64,000 nt of DNA from Alcaligenes faecalis. GTDB taxonomy: Bacteria; Pseudomonadota; Gammaproteobacteria; Burkholderiales; Burkholderiaceae_B. Positions 1 to 9,398 of the stretch are shown piece by piece; the first letter of the stretch is position 1, and each line of letters begins with the position of its first letter. Location: positions 1,054,001 through 1,118,000 of the forward strand of contig NZ_CP031012.1 in NCBI RefSeq assembly GCF_009497775.1. Direction: 5' to 3'. A program made the translations under genes and the position numbers. Under the pieces are notes generated by a model, which did no database searches, was not told the origin of the DNA, and worked only from the letters and a program-made list of their open reading frames with translations.

Positions 1-7
1 ATAAAAA

Positions 8-43
8 AAGCAATAAAAAAGCACACAGGGAGCGCTGTGTGCT
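8..43 (-). terminator. Rho-independent terminator of the leftmost IclR gene
   Basis: Read on the minus strand, two 9-bp arms (AGCACACAG and CTGTGTGCT, positions 20-28 and 35-43) enclose a 6-nt loop and run directly into a T-rich tail. It lies about 55 bp past the stop codon of the IclR gene and points the same way. Confidence 0.85.
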
Positions 44-96
44 GATGAGGGTTTTAACGGTCCCGGCACCGTTCAGACGGAGAAACCCACCCGGAC

Positions 97-867
97 CTAA
101 AACTTGTCGGCTACTGAATCCAGTGCATCGCGCAGCAAACCGGCAATTTCCTTTTGACGGGGCGCTGGCATGCGTTCGGTAATGGCTGTGACACTCATGG
201 CCAGAATGGGGCGGCCTTTGTGGTCGCACAGGGCGCAGCCCACACCCAAGGCACCGCGCACGGCGTAATTGCCTACAACCGAGTAGCCTCGAATGCGGGT
301 GTTGGTGACCAGCTGGCGCATCTCGCGCTGGGTCATGCCGCCGTACTGGTCCAGCTGATTGGCGTTGCGCTCGATAATCTGCTCGATCGCTTCATCCCCA
401 AGGGTAGCCAGATAGGCCATGCCACCGGAACCTACGCCCAAAGGCTGACGCTTGCCCACATAGGTCGCCAGAATCTGTACCGGGTAGGGGCCGATTTCGC
501 GCCACAGGCTGATGGAGTCGTCGCCATCGCGGCCCACCAGAAAGACCGCATCGCCAGTAAGCTGGGCCAGCTCCTGCATGATGGGCTGCATGATGGTGAC
601 ACGCGGGTCCAGTCCAAACAGGCCCTGATCTTGGCGCGTGGCGCTGTAGCGACGGCTATGGCTGCTGTTCTGCACCAGGCCGTGATCGATCAGGGCGGCC
701 AGCAGCCGGTAGATGGTGGGGCGCTGTAGTTGCGTGGCACGCGACAGGTCAGTGACGCTCAGCCCTTTGCCTTGATGATTCTGCAAAGTCTTGAGCACCA
801 GCAGGCCGCGTTGCAAGGTACGCGGCCCGGCCTGATCCTGCGGTTCTACGGTCTCGGGAGTGTTCAT
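97..867 (-). CDS. IclR-family transcriptional regulator
   Basis: This 256-residue protein has the two-domain IclR layout. A winged helix-turn-helix lies at about residues 17-75 (the stretch RPTIYRLLAALIDHGLV is the recognition region). A GAF-like effector domain follows, with the conserved GSGGMAYLA segment near residue 145 and a C-terminal GALGVGCALCDHKGRP strand. IclR proteins usually control an adjacent catabolic operon by binding a small organic acid. No partner gene is visible here, because the only unread neighbour lies beyond position 1. The ATG at 867 is used; a TTAC-N7-GTAA palindrome just upstream may be an autoregulatory site. The effector and targets cannot be predicted. Confidence 0.85.
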   Translation of the reverse strand: MNTPETVEPQDQAGPRTLQRGLLVLKTLQNHQGKGLSVTDLSRATQLQRPTIYRLLAALIDHGLVQNSSHSRRYSATRQDQGLFGLDPRVTIMQPIMQELAQLTGDAVFLVGRDGDDSISLWREIGPYPVQILATYVGKRQPLGVGSGGMAYLATLGDEAIEQIIERNANQLDQYGGMTQREMRQLVTNTRIRGYSVVGNYAVRGALGVGCALCDHKGRPILAMSVTAITERMPAPRQKEIAGLLRDALDSVADKF

Positions 868-886
868 GCTTGAAAACAGCTATTGC

Positions 887-901
887 TTACCGAAAAAGTA
901 A
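887..901. promoter_or_regulatory. Possible IclR autoregulatory operator
   Basis: TTAC-N7-GTAA is a short palindrome 20 bp upstream of the IclR start codon, with a further GTAA at 906-909. Placement and size suit an IclR operator, but the arms are only 4 bp, so chance is a real possibility. Confidence 0.3.
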
Positions 902-952
902 CTCAGTAAGAATATACGCCAGCCAAGAAAGTGTCCACTGTGCGATCGCTCA

Positions 953-984
953 TAAAAGACGATGCCCGCTGGGTGCAGCGGGCA
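953..984 (-). terminator. Terminator of trmJ
   Basis: The arms TGCCCGCT and AGCGGGCA (963-970 and 977-984) form an 8-bp stem with a 6-nt loop. On the minus strand it is followed by a short T-containing tail, about 30 bp after the trmJ stop. Confidence 0.7.
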
Positions 985-1012
985 AGCGGGGCAGAGCGTT
1001 TGAATGCGGGTT

Positions 1013-1861
1013 TTAGCGATGTTCCGGGCCAGCCGATTCGTCTTTACGCTGTTCGGGGATGGGGTGGCCCGCTGTTTTGGCGGTCTTGATCATGGCGGTA
1101 CACAGGCCGCGCAACATATCCACTTCATCCAGACTAAGCTGGGCACGCCCGAACAGGTGCTGCATGCGGGGCACCAGTTTCTTGGGATGCTTGGGGTCCA
1201 GGAATTTGACGCTTTCAATGGCCTGTTCCCAGTGTTGCAGCAAGGCTTGCACCTTGGCCTGGGGAGCCAGCTCCTTGCCAGGGTCTGCCTTGCCATCGGT
1301 ATTGGGCAACAGGTTGGCACCGCTTTCAGCCAGCAGGGCGTAGCGCAATTCCCAGGCGGCCAGTTGCAAAGCCTGGGCGACATTCAGGGAGCTGTATTCA
1401 GGATTGGCCGGAATATGGCACACATACTGGCACTGGCTGATGTGATCATTGGTCAGGCCCACGCGCTCGGTACCCAGCACAATGGCGACGGTTCCGGCGT
1501 GCTGGCGCAGATGTTCACGGCTCAGTTCGGCTGTCTGGCGTATATCGGCGGCCGGTGGTCCCAGGTAGCGGGGGCGGGCCGTCAGGGCAAAAGCCAGGGT
1601 GACGGGTTCCAGCGCATGCGCCAGGGTGGGAACAATCGTTGCCTGCTCCAAAACGTCCACGGCACCGCTGGCCAGCGAGATTGCCTGAGGGTTTTGTGCA
1701 ACGTCCGGGTCTAGCGGGTCGACCAGACATAAGTCGCCAAAGCCCATGGTTTTGATCGCTCGCGCTGCTGCGCCCACGTTTCCAGGGTGGCTGGGTTGCA
1801 CCATAATGAAGCGAACCCGGTGAAAATTATCATCAAATGCCGATGCTTGCGTCTGAGTCAT
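1013..1861 (-). CDS. trmJ: tRNA (cytidine/uridine-2'-O-)-methyltransferase TrmJ
   Basis: A SpoU/TrmH-class SPOUT methyltransferase that 2'-O-methylates position 32 of several tRNAs using S-adenosylmethionine. The family motifs are in order: an N-terminal strand with PSHPGNVGAAARA (about residues 23-35), the cofactor-knot motif VAIVLGTERVGL (about 125-136), and NPEYSSLNVAQA (about 152-163). At 282 residues it is longer than the Escherichia coli enzyme because of a charged C-terminal tail. It diverges from suhB, with 108 bp between the start codons. TrmJ beside suhB is a common proteobacterial arrangement. The ATG at 1861 was chosen because the family motifs begin shortly after it. Confidence 0.93.
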   Translation of the reverse strand: MTQTQASAFDDNFHRVRFIMVQPSHPGNVGAAARAIKTMGFGDLCLVDPLDPDVAQNPQAISLASGAVDVLEQATIVPTLAHALEPVTLAFALTARPRYLGPPAADIRQTAELSREHLRQHAGTVAIVLGTERVGLTNDHISQCQYVCHIPANPEYSSLNVAQALQLAAWELRYALLAESGANLLPNTDGKADPGKELAPQAKVQALLQHWEQAIESVKFLDPKHPKKLVPRMQHLFGRAQLSLDEVDMLRGLCTAMIKTAKTAGHPIPEQRKDESAGPEHR

Positions 1862-1969
1862 TTAAAATAGCTACTTTGAAGCTACGCTTCCTGTGTCTGC
1901 TCACGCGATTTTGCCCTGCAACAGGGCACGCCAGGCAGGCTCAATTATTGTTAAAAAAACGGAATTTCC

Positions 1970-2761
1970 ATGCACCCGATGCTCAATACCGCCATCAAGG
2001 CGGCTCGCCGTGCCGGCACCATTATCTCTCGCGCCAGTCTAGACCTCCAGCACCTGTCGGTTGCGCGTAAAGGCCCTAAAGATTATGTCACGGAAGTGGA
2101 TCGCGCAGCAGAGGAAGCCATCATTGAAGTGTTGAGCGAAGCCTACCCCGATCACGGCTTTATCGGAGAGGAAACGGGCGAGCGTCCACCGTTGGAACCC
2201 GCAGGCGAAGGCACTCCTGAATACCAGTGGGTCATTGATCCGCTGGATGGCACCACCAACTTTATTCACGGCTTCCCGTGCTATGCGATTTCGATTGCCC
2301 TGATGCACCGTGGCCAGGCTGCCCATGCCGTTATTTACGACACCAACCGTAATGAAATGTTCACGGCCAGCCGTGGCGGTGGCGCCTTCCTGAACGACCG
2401 TCGTATTCGTGTGTCGGGCCAGACCCGTTACCACGATGCCTTGATCGGTGCGCACGTGCCGGATTCGGGTGCAGGCGTGAAACCCACCTCCCCATTTGCC
2501 GATATGCTGGCCGAATGTGCCGCCGTGCGTCGCGTGGGTGCAACGGTTTTGGATCTGGCTTATGTGGCCGCCGGTCGTCTGGATGGTTTCTGCGCCGTCA
2601 ACCTGCAACCCTGGGATCTGGCTGCCGGCACCTTGCTGGTGACCGAAGCCGGTGGTCTGGTGGGTGACTTTGAAGGTGAGCAAACCTGGAAAGAAACTGG
2701 CAACGTCATTGCCGCCAGCCCGAAGATCTTTATTCAGATGCTGTCGCACCTGCAAGATTAA
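1970..2761 (+). CDS. suhB: Inositol-1-monophosphatase SuhB
   Basis: A 263-residue member of the Mg2+-dependent inositol monophosphatase family. It carries the metal-binding motifs GEETGE (about residues 66-71), WVIDPLDGTTNFIHGFP (about 86-102) and the C-terminal PWDLAAGTLLVTEAGG (about 211-226). SuhB hydrolyses myo-inositol phosphates. In enterobacteria it also joins ribosomal RNA antitermination complexes; whether that holds here is inference. Its own terminator follows at 2770-2797, so it appears to be monocistronic. The start ATG lies in a divergent promoter region shared with trmJ. Confidence 0.95.
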   Translation: MHPMLNTAIKAARRAGTIISRASLDLQHLSVARKGPKDYVTEVDRAAEEAIIEVLSEAYPDHGFIGEETGERPPLEPAGEGTPEYQWVIDPLDGTTNFIHGFPCYAISIALMHRGQAAHAVIYDTNRNEMFTASRGGGAFLNDRRIRVSGQTRYHDALIGAHVPDSGAGVKPTSPFADMLAECAAVRRVGATVLDLAYVAAGRLDGFCAVNLQPWDLAAGTLLVTEAGGLVGDFEGEQTWKETGNVIAASPKIFIQMLSHLQD

Positions 2762-2769
2762 GAACCTAG

Positions 2770-2797
2770 ACCCCGGCATTGCCGGGGTGTTCTTTTA
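2770..2797 (+). terminator. Terminator of suhB
   Basis: The arms CCCCGGC and GCCGGGG (2771-2777 and 2781-2787) with a 3-nt loop are followed by TGTTCTTTT. The hairpin starts 9 bp after the suhB stop. Confidence 0.85.
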
Positions 2798-2819
2798 ATC
2801 ACAGCGCCAAGGAGCTGAG

Positions 2820-4403
2820 ATGGAGTGGTTGATGGACCCGACCGCCTGGGTTGGGTTACTCACACTGGTAGTTCTGGAAATTGTGCTGGGCATCGATAAC
2901 CTGGTGTTCATTGCAATTTTGGTCGACAAGCTGCCTCCGGCGCAGCGCGACCGGGCTCGTGTGCTGGGCCTGTCACTGGCCTTGCTGATGCGTCTTGGCC
3001 TGCTGACGGTCATGTCCTTCCTGGTGCAGCTGACCGATCCTTTGCTCTCGGTGCTGGGCCTGGATTTCTCGGGCCGCGACCTGATCATGATCGTGGGCGG
3101 CTTCTTTCTGCTGTTCAAAGGCACGCTGGAACTGCACGAGCGCATTGAAAACCGCAGTGCCCATGCCTCGGGATCGCGCATGTATGCCAGTTTCTGGGTC
3201 ATCGTGGCGCAGATCGTGGTGCTGGATGCCGTGTTCTCCATTGATGCGGTGATTACTGCCGTTGGCATGGTCGAGCACTTGCCCATCATGATGGCCGCTG
3301 TGGTTATTGCCATTGGCATCATGCTGGTGGCCTCCAAACCGCTGACCATTTACATCAACAGCCGACCCACGGTGGTGATCCTGTGCCTGGGCTTTTTGTT
3401 GATGATCGGTTTTTCCCTGCTGGTCGAAGGCTTTGGCGTACATGTACCCAAGGGTTACCTGTATGCGGCCATTTCCTTCTCCATCCTGATCGAAATGTTC
3501 AACCAGCTGGCGCGCCGCAAGCTGCGTCTCTTGCAAGCTGGCCGCCCCATGCGTGAGCGTACCGCCGAGGCCGTTCTGCGCATGTTGGGCAAGCGTCCTG
3601 CCTCTGGTGAAACGACAATCGGGCCGGATCTGCCCGGTGGGGCAGCACAAATGGTGTTCGGTCAGGAAGAGCGCAATATGGTCAGTGGCGTGCTGACCCT
3701 GTCCGAGCGCACCGTGCATTCGGTGATGACGCCACGCAATGCGATTACCTGGGTGAATGTTCAGGACGATCCTGAAGTCCTGCGCGAAAAAATGACATAT
3801 GAACCCCATAGCATGGTGCCCGTGTGTCGCGGCTCGCTCGATGAGGTTATTGGCATTGGTCGAAGCAAAGAGTTACTGGCAGACCTGCTGATTCATGGTC
3901 ATATCCGTGTGGACCAATTGCGTCAGCCGGTTTTTGTGTATGAGTCCATCGGGATTCTGGACCTGATGGAAACCATCAAGCAAAGCCGTGGGCAACTGGT
4001 TATGGTGACGGACGAGTTCGGAACCATTGAAGGGCTGGTAACGCCTTTGGATATTTTCGAGGCGATTGCGGGCGACTTCCCCAGCGAGGACGAGACACCC
4101 GATATTGTTCAGGAATCCCAGGACCATTGGCTATTGGATGGCTCCACGGACTTGCATCATCTGGAACAGATGCTGGGCGTGGATGGTCTGGTGGATGAAG
4201 AGGAAGAATATGCCACCTTGGCCGGTTATCTGCTGACGCGTTTTGGTCAGTTGCCCAAGGTGGGCGATGTGTGTGTTCTTGAGCAAAGCGATGCGGTGTA
4301 TCGCTTCAAGGTGGAAGAGCTGGAAGGGCGTCGCATTTCCCAGGTCAGCCTGGAGCGCGTGCCCCATGATGATGAACAAATCGATCCATTTCTGGCGTCT
4401 TAA
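2820..4403 (+). CDS. TerC-family membrane protein with CBS pair and CorC/HlyC domain
   Basis: This 527-residue inner-membrane protein has three parts: a TerC-like multi-helix membrane region (residues about 1-240, with the acidic motif EIVLGIDN near residue 20 and DAVFSIDAV near 140), a pair of CBS domains (about 300-425, including VMTPRN and [19 protein letters not shown]), and a C-terminal CorC/HlyC transporter-associated domain (about 440-520). The same architecture occurs in E. coli YoaE/YegH. TerC relatives are linked to manganese export at the membrane, and CBS pairs often bind nucleotides; transport by this copy is inference. An AAGGAG ribosome-binding site precedes the ATG. uppP follows 26 bp downstream. 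Confidence 0.88.
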   Translation: MEWLMDPTAWVGLLTLVVLEIVLGIDNLVFIAILVDKLPPAQRDRARVLGLSLALLMRLGLLTVMSFLVQLTDPLLSVLGLDFSGRDLIMIVGGFFLLFKGTLELHERIENRSAHASGSRMYASFWVIVAQIVVLDAVFSIDAVITAVGMVEHLPIMMAAVVIAIGIMLVASKPLTIYINSRPTVVILCLGFLLMIGFSLLVEGFGVHVPKGYLYAAISFSILIEMFNQLARRKLRLLQAGRPMRERTAEAVLRMLGKRPASGETTIGPDLPGGAAQMVFGQEERNMVSGVLTLSERTVHSVMTPRNAITWVNVQDDPEVLREKMTYEPHSMVPVCRGSLDEVIGIGRSKELLADLLIHGHIRVDQLRQPVFVYESIGILDLMETIKQSRGQLVMVTDEFGTIEGLVTPLDIFEAIAGDFPSEDETPDIVQESQDHWLLDGSTDLHHLEQMLGVDGLVDEEEEYATLAGYLLTRFGQLPKVGDVCVLEQSDAVYRFKVEELEGRRISQVSLERVPHDDEQIDPFLAS

Positions 4404-4429
4404 TTTTTATTGGCTTTGATTCGCACAAC

Positions 4430-5290
4430 ATGACTGAGCAAACTCTCTATTTGTTGAAAGCCCTGTTCCTGGGGATTGTTGAGGGCATCACGGAATTTAT
4501 TCCGGTTTCCAGCACGGCGCACTTGCTGATCCTGGGTTCCTGGATTGATTTTTCCTCCGGCGATGCCAAGGTGTTCGAGGTCGTTATTCAGTTTGGTTCG
4601 ATTCTGGCCGTGGTATGGATTTTCCGCGCCCGTCTGATTCAGCTGATCATGGGTACCTTGCGCGGTGACCGCACCGAAATGATGTTCACGCGCAATCTGC
4701 TGATCGCGTTTTTGCCTGCTGCCGTCATCGGTGCCTTGACGATTCAGTACGTCAAAGCCTTGTTCCATCACCAGATTGTATTTGTGTTCACGCTGGTGCT
4801 GGGTGGTTTGCTGATGCTGTGGGTAGAGCGCAAGCCGCAGTACGCGAAGAACAGCTCCGAGCTGGATCAGGGTGAAACCGCTACCTCGCAAAAGGCCACG
4901 GCCTTTGCCCTGGAAGAGATCACCTGGAAGCAGGCTCTGGTTGTTGGTTTTGCCCAGTGCATTGCCATGGTGCCAGGTACTTCGCGTTCGGGGGCGACGA
5001 TTATTGGTGGCATGCTGGCCGGTATTCAGCGCAAGACCGCCACGGAGTTTTCTTTCTTCCTGGCCATGCCAACCATGCTGGCCGCCACGGTCTATGATCT
5101 GTATCGCAACGGTGCATCCTTGAGTGCCGATCAAGGCACCGCAATTATTGTGGGCTTTATCGCGGCGTTCTTTAGCGCGCTGTTCCTGGTGAAAGCCGTG
5201 CTGCGTTTTGTATCCAGCCGCACCTATCGTCCCTTTGCCTGGTATCGCATTGCGCTGGGCGCGGTGCTGTTTGTCTGGCTGATGGTCTAA
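4430..5290 (+). CDS. uppP: Undecaprenyl-diphosphatase UppP (BacA)
   Basis: An integral-membrane phosphatase of 286 residues that recycles undecaprenyl diphosphate to the monophosphate carrier for peptidoglycan and surface polysaccharide synthesis. It contains both BacA signatures: GIVEGITEFIPVSSTAHLL near the N-terminus (about residues 16-34) and VPGTSRSGATIIGG (about 180-193). Several hydrophobic helices span the rest. The short gap after the TerC-type gene suggests cotranscription. A strong bidirectional terminator at 5323-5355 ends the unit. In other bacteria, extra copies confer bacitracin tolerance. Confidence 0.95.
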   Translation: MTEQTLYLLKALFLGIVEGITEFIPVSSTAHLLILGSWIDFSSGDAKVFEVVIQFGSILAVVWIFRARLIQLIMGTLRGDRTEMMFTRNLLIAFLPAAVIGALTIQYVKALFHHQIVFVFTLVLGGLLMLWVERKPQYAKNSSELDQGETATSQKATAFALEEITWKQALVVGFAQCIAMVPGTSRSGATIIGGMLAGIQRKTATEFSFFLAMPTMLAATVYDLYRNGASLSADQGTAIIVGFIAAFFSALFLVKAVLRFVSSRTYRPFAWYRIALGAVLFVWLMV

Positions 5291-5322
5291 AGATTGCTTC
5301 GATAAAGCGGTCCCGCTATATG

Positions 5323-5355
5323 AAAAACCCCAGCATCAAGATGCTGGGGTTTTTT
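5323..5355. terminator. Bidirectional terminator between uppP and the autotransporter
   Basis: The arms CCCCAGCATC and GATGCTGGGG lie around a short loop, flanked by A5 on the left and T6 on the right. It therefore works on both strands, serving uppP (+) and the autotransporter (-). Confidence 0.92.
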
Positions 5356-5425
5356 ATTGGACGTGAACCTGGTGTCTGATGGGACTTGTAAGGCAATCCG
5401 CAGACCAGCAAGTGTTTTGTTCCCT

Positions 5426-8149
5426 CTACCACCTGAATCGGAAACCTAGCGTGCCCTTGTAGCCGTAGCTATCACCAAAGTGCTTCACGCTGGAGTTCAC
5501 CGAGCCTTCCCCATAGATGGCGTATTTGTTGTTGTCCCAGCTATAGGCTCCACCTACTCCCAGGCTGGCCCACAGCCTTTCTTGCTGATGGCTCAGGTCG
5601 GTGCCGCTGACTCGTACCTTGGTTTTGCCAGAGAACTCGTTATACAGATTCAGAATGCCGTAAAAGTTGGAGTGCGTGCGTTGGCCTTGGCGGTTTTCTC
5701 CTGTGTCCTGGAAGTCGATGCTCACACCCAGACGGGCTCGGACACTCTCGCCCTTTTTCAGGGAGACCTCGGAGTTGCCGCTGCTCCATTGCGTGGTGAA
5801 ATCATCAAAATCCACCTTGTTGTATTGCACCTGCGCCTGGGGTGTCAGAGACCAGCGTTCGCTCAAGGCCAGCTTTTGTCCGGCCTCCAGGGACAAGGCA
5901 TAGCCCTTGCCTTTGTTCTTGCCATTGGCCAGGTCCTTGCCAGCCAGAGAGGAATGCAGCTTGCTATCGAACCAGTTGTACTGAGCTTGCCCGTCCACAT
6001 AAAAACCTTGCTGAGCAAACCAGGTCAGGCTGGCCGCAAGGCCATAACCGTCGGTCTTGATGTTGCCGTCCCCGTGGGGAGAGGACACATCTGCCTTGCC
6101 ATGGCCATACAAGAAACTGGCGCCCGCCAGCAAACGGCCCGAGGCGGTTTCTTTGACGACTCTGTCCAGACCCAGTTGCAGCTTGAAGGTATCCATGTCG
6201 TAGCGGGAATCCGTGGTGGATTGACGCGGCTTCATCTTGCTGTGCTCGCCTTCGACACGCAGCCAGGTGCCATTCAGTGCACGGGGACTTGCATCGTCGG
6301 AGAAACTGGCTGTGCCTTGTAATGTGCTGTCGGTCAGGCTCCAGTAGCGCTGGCCCAGACGCTGCTGCAAGGTTGGCAGCGTATTCAGGGACAGCAAAAG
6401 CTGAGGATAGACTTCATTGATGGGAGCGCCTGCATTGTAGAGAGGCTGTGGGTCTGGATCTGGATCCGGGTCAGGACCTGGGCCTGGTCCGGGGTCGATG
6501 GCTTTCAGTTCGGAGCGTAAAAACCAGTCGCCTTCCGCATTGGCCACTTGTCCTTTACGCAGCTTGTAGGCATAGGCTCCCGCGACCACGGATTGCTCGC
6601 CTTGGTGGAGGTAGTCCCCCTCCAGGGTGAAGTTGGCACCGGATTGACCCTGTACCTCAATCACACGTATGCCCTGGGCTGTCTGTGCACCAGTGCCGCC
6701 CAGATTGGTCACGCGCAAGCTGCTCTCGCCGCTAGCGTTGCCGGTGATGATTAATTTATCGGTGACAGATTGGTCGTCCTGCAAAACGCTATTGATCAGA
6801 ATCTGGCCCTGGTCCCCGATATAGTCGCCATCAATCGTCAGGGTGTCTCCCGCAAGCGCGTTCTGGCTTAAATCGATAATCCCTTTTTGACTGTTTACTG
6901 TGCCTGTCAGCGTGTGATTGCCGGGGGCAGGGGAGTTGGCGTTCTGAGGCCGCAAACGAGCGCCATCGGCCAGAGTCAAGCTGGAAAGGCTGGAATCGCC
7001 CGTCATGGCCCAACTGCTGTTGGGGCCAGCCAGTTGCAGATTCAGTACACCGTTTTGGTCGATAGCGCTGGTGCCAGTGAATTGGCTGCCATTGCCCATG
7101 TGCAGATCAATCAGCCCGGAACGGGTCGCCAGCATATTGCCCTGAACCAAATAGACCTTGTCAGCGACAACTGTGCCTAACGAGCTGTCAAAAGAGCGGA
7201 TCGAGGCGACCTTGCCTTCCGAGTCCTGCCCGGACAGTTCCGAGCCGCTATCTGCATGAAACGCGTAGGCATTGGCTCCTTGGACGGTTACGGCGACATT
7301 GCCGCGCAACTCTATATTGCCGGCATAGTCCTGGCTGCCCTGGTCGTTTGATTTGTAGTAGAAGCGGTCATTGATCCGGTTGACCGCCAGCCCGTGGGCA
7401 TTGTCGGCCTGGGTCTGGACCTGAATATTGTTGGCAACAATAGTGCCTTTTCCGGAGGCATACAGGCCGTGGGCGGCGACGCCTTCAGTGCTTATCGTGT
7501 GCAGCTTGTCGCTATCACCCAGTAGATTGACTTCGGCTCTGCCGTTGGCCTTGCAGTCAAAAAACGGTAGTCCGAACGGGCCACAGCCTTTGGATTGGGT
7601 GCCTGCAAAAACGGCATGGCCAGCATCATTTCCACCGTTTCCGTAAGTCTTGATGGTGGAGTTGCCATTGAAGGTGATGATGTGCGCTTTGTCGTCCTGT
7701 TCCGAGGCAACCGCCCGTACGCCTATGCCTTGCACGGATTCGATGGTGGCGTTTTGATGGACTCGTACTTGTCCATTGGAGTTGTCGCGCCCTACGTTGA
7801 TGCCGTCCCCGCTGATGCCGGAAGCACGAATGCTCAGATTATTGAAATCGACCTGTGGCCCCCAGTTGCGTACGGTGACACCATCGCTTTGGCTGCCCTC
7901 TACCGTGATGAACACGTCCTGAAAAACAATCTGGTTGGAGAACTGGGCGTAGCCATGGGTATTGGCGGCAGTACGGTGAAATGTCACCGTGGCGTAGTCC
8001 TGCAATGGCTTGCCGCCGTGGTTCGCGGGCACATAGACTTCCCCCGGTCCGCAATTGACAGTATTTCCCGATACTGTGCAATCGGCGGCAAATGCCGTCA
8101 CGCTGCCGCTGAGTAACAGAAACGGCACAGTTGCTAATTGTTTTCGCAT
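5426..8149 (-). CDS. Type V autotransporter with beta-helical passenger
   Basis: A 907-residue secreted or outer-membrane protein. Residues 1-21 form a Sec signal peptide ending near AFA. Residues about 22-545 are glycine-, asparagine- and serine-rich with short strand-like repeats, typical of a beta-helix passenger. A proline/aspartate linker (about 548-566, GPGPDPDPDPDPQP) precedes the C-terminal autotransporter beta-barrel (about 600-907), which ends in the aromatic residue W after GFRFR. The barrel inserts in the outer membrane and exports the passenger. No catalytic triad of a serine-protease autotransporter was seen, so adhesion or biofilm roles are inference. Two cysteine pairs occur, one just after the signal peptide (ADCTVSGNTVNCG) and one near residue 190 (KGCGPFGLPFFDC). 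The upstream region is strikingly AT-rich. Confidence 0.9.
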   Translation of the reverse strand: MRKQLATVPFLLLSGSVTAFAADCTVSGNTVNCGPGEVYVPANHGGKPLQDYATVTFHRTAANTHGYAQFSNQIVFQDVFITVEGSQSDGVTVRNWGPQVDFNNLSIRASGISGDGINVGRDNSNGQVRVHQNATIESVQGIGVRAVASEQDDKAHIITFNGNSTIKTYGNGGNDAGHAVFAGTQSKGCGPFGLPFFDCKANGRAEVNLLGDSDKLHTISTEGVAAHGLYASGKGTIVANNIQVQTQADNAHGLAVNRINDRFYYKSNDQGSQDYAGNIELRGNVAVTVQGANAYAFHADSGSELSGQDSEGKVASIRSFDSSLGTVVADKVYLVQGNMLATRSGLIDLHMGNGSQFTGTSAIDQNGVLNLQLAGPNSSWAMTGDSSLSSLTLADGARLRPQNANSPAPGNHTLTGTVNSQKGIIDLSQNALAGDTLTIDGDYIGDQGQILINSVLQDDQSVTDKLIITGNASGESSLRVTNLGGTGAQTAQGIRVIEVQGQSGANFTLEGDYLHQGEQSVVAGAYAYKLRKGQVANAEGDWFLRSELKAIDPGPGPGPDPDPDPDPQPLYNAGAPINEVYPQLLLSLNTLPTLQQRLGQRYWSLTDSTLQGTASFSDDASPRALNGTWLRVEGEHSKMKPRQSTTDSRYDMDTFKLQLGLDRVVKETASGRLLAGASFLYGHGKADVSSPHGDGNIKTDGYGLAASLTWFAQQGFYVDGQAQYNWFDSKLHSSLAGKDLANGKNKGKGYALSLEAGQKLALSERWSLTPQAQVQYNKVDFDDFTTQWSSGNSEVSLKKGESVRARLGVSIDFQDTGENRQGQRTHSNFYGILNLYNEFSGKTKVRVSGTDLSHQQERLWASLGVGGAYSWDNNKYAIYGEGSVNSSVKHFGDSYGYKGTLGFRFRW

Positions 8150-8600
8150 CCTATCCCCCCATTGTCATAATTTGTAATGGTTTTTCATAAGTTGCTGTTT
8201 TATCGATGATATACAGCTTATTTTTTAATGAAACCTTTATTGTTTTTATAAATGGGGGTGAGCGTTGATTTTTATGTCGGGAATTTCTCCGGGGATTTTT
8301 ATTTTTGTTTTTTTGAACAATATTTATTTCCGGAAAGTTTTTCTTTTTACTGGGGGGATGCTGGTGTTTTTTCCCTGTTTATCAAATGGCAGCGGAAATT
8401 GGGTCGGCGTTTAATGTGCTTTTTTCAGTTCTGGAGCAAGACGACCCTTTGTCGTTTATCGGTGACAAGGTCGCGCCAGTTTCCGCTTGCTGTGTGTCGT
8501 CACAGAGGCAATGAACTGCAATGTATTGAAAATAAGGGAGAAATTTGCGCAAAGTGCGCAAAACCTGCAGCAGGAGCCACGAACGCAAGTGGGTATTGCT
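8150..8600. other. AT-rich intergenic region upstream of the autotransporter
   Basis: About 450 bp without a convincing gene. The part next to the autotransporter start (8155-8360) has long T runs and is much more AT-rich than any nearby gene, as expected for a promoter region under nucleoid-protein (H-NS-like) silencing. A plus-strand reading frame begins at 8252 but is low-complexity at its start and has no ribosome-binding site, so I do not call it. Confidence 0.5.
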
Positions 8601-9398
8601 TCAGCCCGCCTTCAGTGTCTGGCACTGGTCCGGCTGGTCCCATTGATGCAGGCACAAGTCGGAGCCTTGAATGCTGATATAACCGCCACGTTTGGCGTTG
8701 TCAGATTCGGCATCCCAATCCGGCAGTACCCAACGGCGCATCGGCTCAAAGCCAGGAATATCATGCACCGCCGGTCTATGGGTATGGCCATGCACCATGG
8801 CGTGCACGGGATGTGCCTCGCAGGCTGCCACAATAGCCGCAGGCTGCACATCCATAATCTCTTTGGACTTGTATTGCTTGCCGCGCTGGCTGCCCGCACG
8901 GGCCGAGTCGGCAATGCGCTGGCGCAGGCTCAATGGGCAAGCCAGATACAGTTTTTGCAGCCAGGGTTTGCGTACCCAATAGCGAAAGCGTTGATAGGCC
9001 AGATCGTCCAGACAATACTCATCGCCGTGTGACATCAGAATCAAACCGGCCGAGGTATCCAGGATCACTTGATCCGGCAGGAGCGTGGCGTGGACATGGC
9101 GGGCGTAGGTCTTGCCCAGCAGAAAGTCGCGATTGCCGCGCATCAGATATAACGGGTGCTGCTGCGCAAAGGTGCGCAGCGCCTCACTGACTTGAGCAAG
9201 CCAGGGAGCAGGGTGGGCAATTTGATCGTCACCAATCCAGGCATTGAAAATATCACCGCCCAGGATCAAGGCATGAGCTTGATGCTGGGCGGAGTGCAGA
9301 AACTGCAGAAAATCCTGGACGGTGTCTGGATTGTCCGGACCCAGGTGCAGGTCCGCGGCAATCCAGATAGTGCCCGTCAGCGTGAGCTTAGTCGACAA
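8601..9398 (-). CDS. lpxH: UDP-2,3-diacylglucosamine diphosphatase LpxH
   Basis: A calcineurin-like metallophosphoesterase that cleaves UDP-2,3-diacylglucosamine to lipid X in lipid A synthesis, at the cytoplasmic face of the inner membrane. All LpxH metal-site motifs are present in order: [37 protein letters not shown] and HGHTHRP. The reading frame opens upstream, but I place the start at the TTG at 9398. A GGAA ribosome-binding site lies about 10 nt before it, it overlaps the cyclophilin stop by 11 nt, and it gives a 265-residue protein of normal length. It is the last gene of a minus-strand operon after the TPR and cyclophilin genes. Confidence 0.92.
   Translation of the reverse strand: MSTKLTLTGTIWIAADLHLGPDNPDTVQDFLQFLHSAQHQAHALILGGDIFNAWIGDDQIAHPAPWLAQVSEALRTFAQQHPLYLMRGNRDFLLGKTYARHVHATLLPDQVILDTSAGLILMSHGDEYCLDDLAYQRFRYWVRKPWLQKLYLACPLSLRQRIADSARAGSQRGKQYKSKEIMDVQPAAIVAACEAHPVHAMVHGHTHRPAVHDIPGFEPMRRWVLPDWDAESDNAKRGGYISIQGSDLCLHQWDQPDQCQTLKAG

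Noticed and set aside
8252..8677. Plus-strand open frame upstream of the autotransporter
   Set aside because: It reads through AT-rich, low-complexity DNA, has no ribosome-binding site and overlaps the end of lpxH on the other strand.
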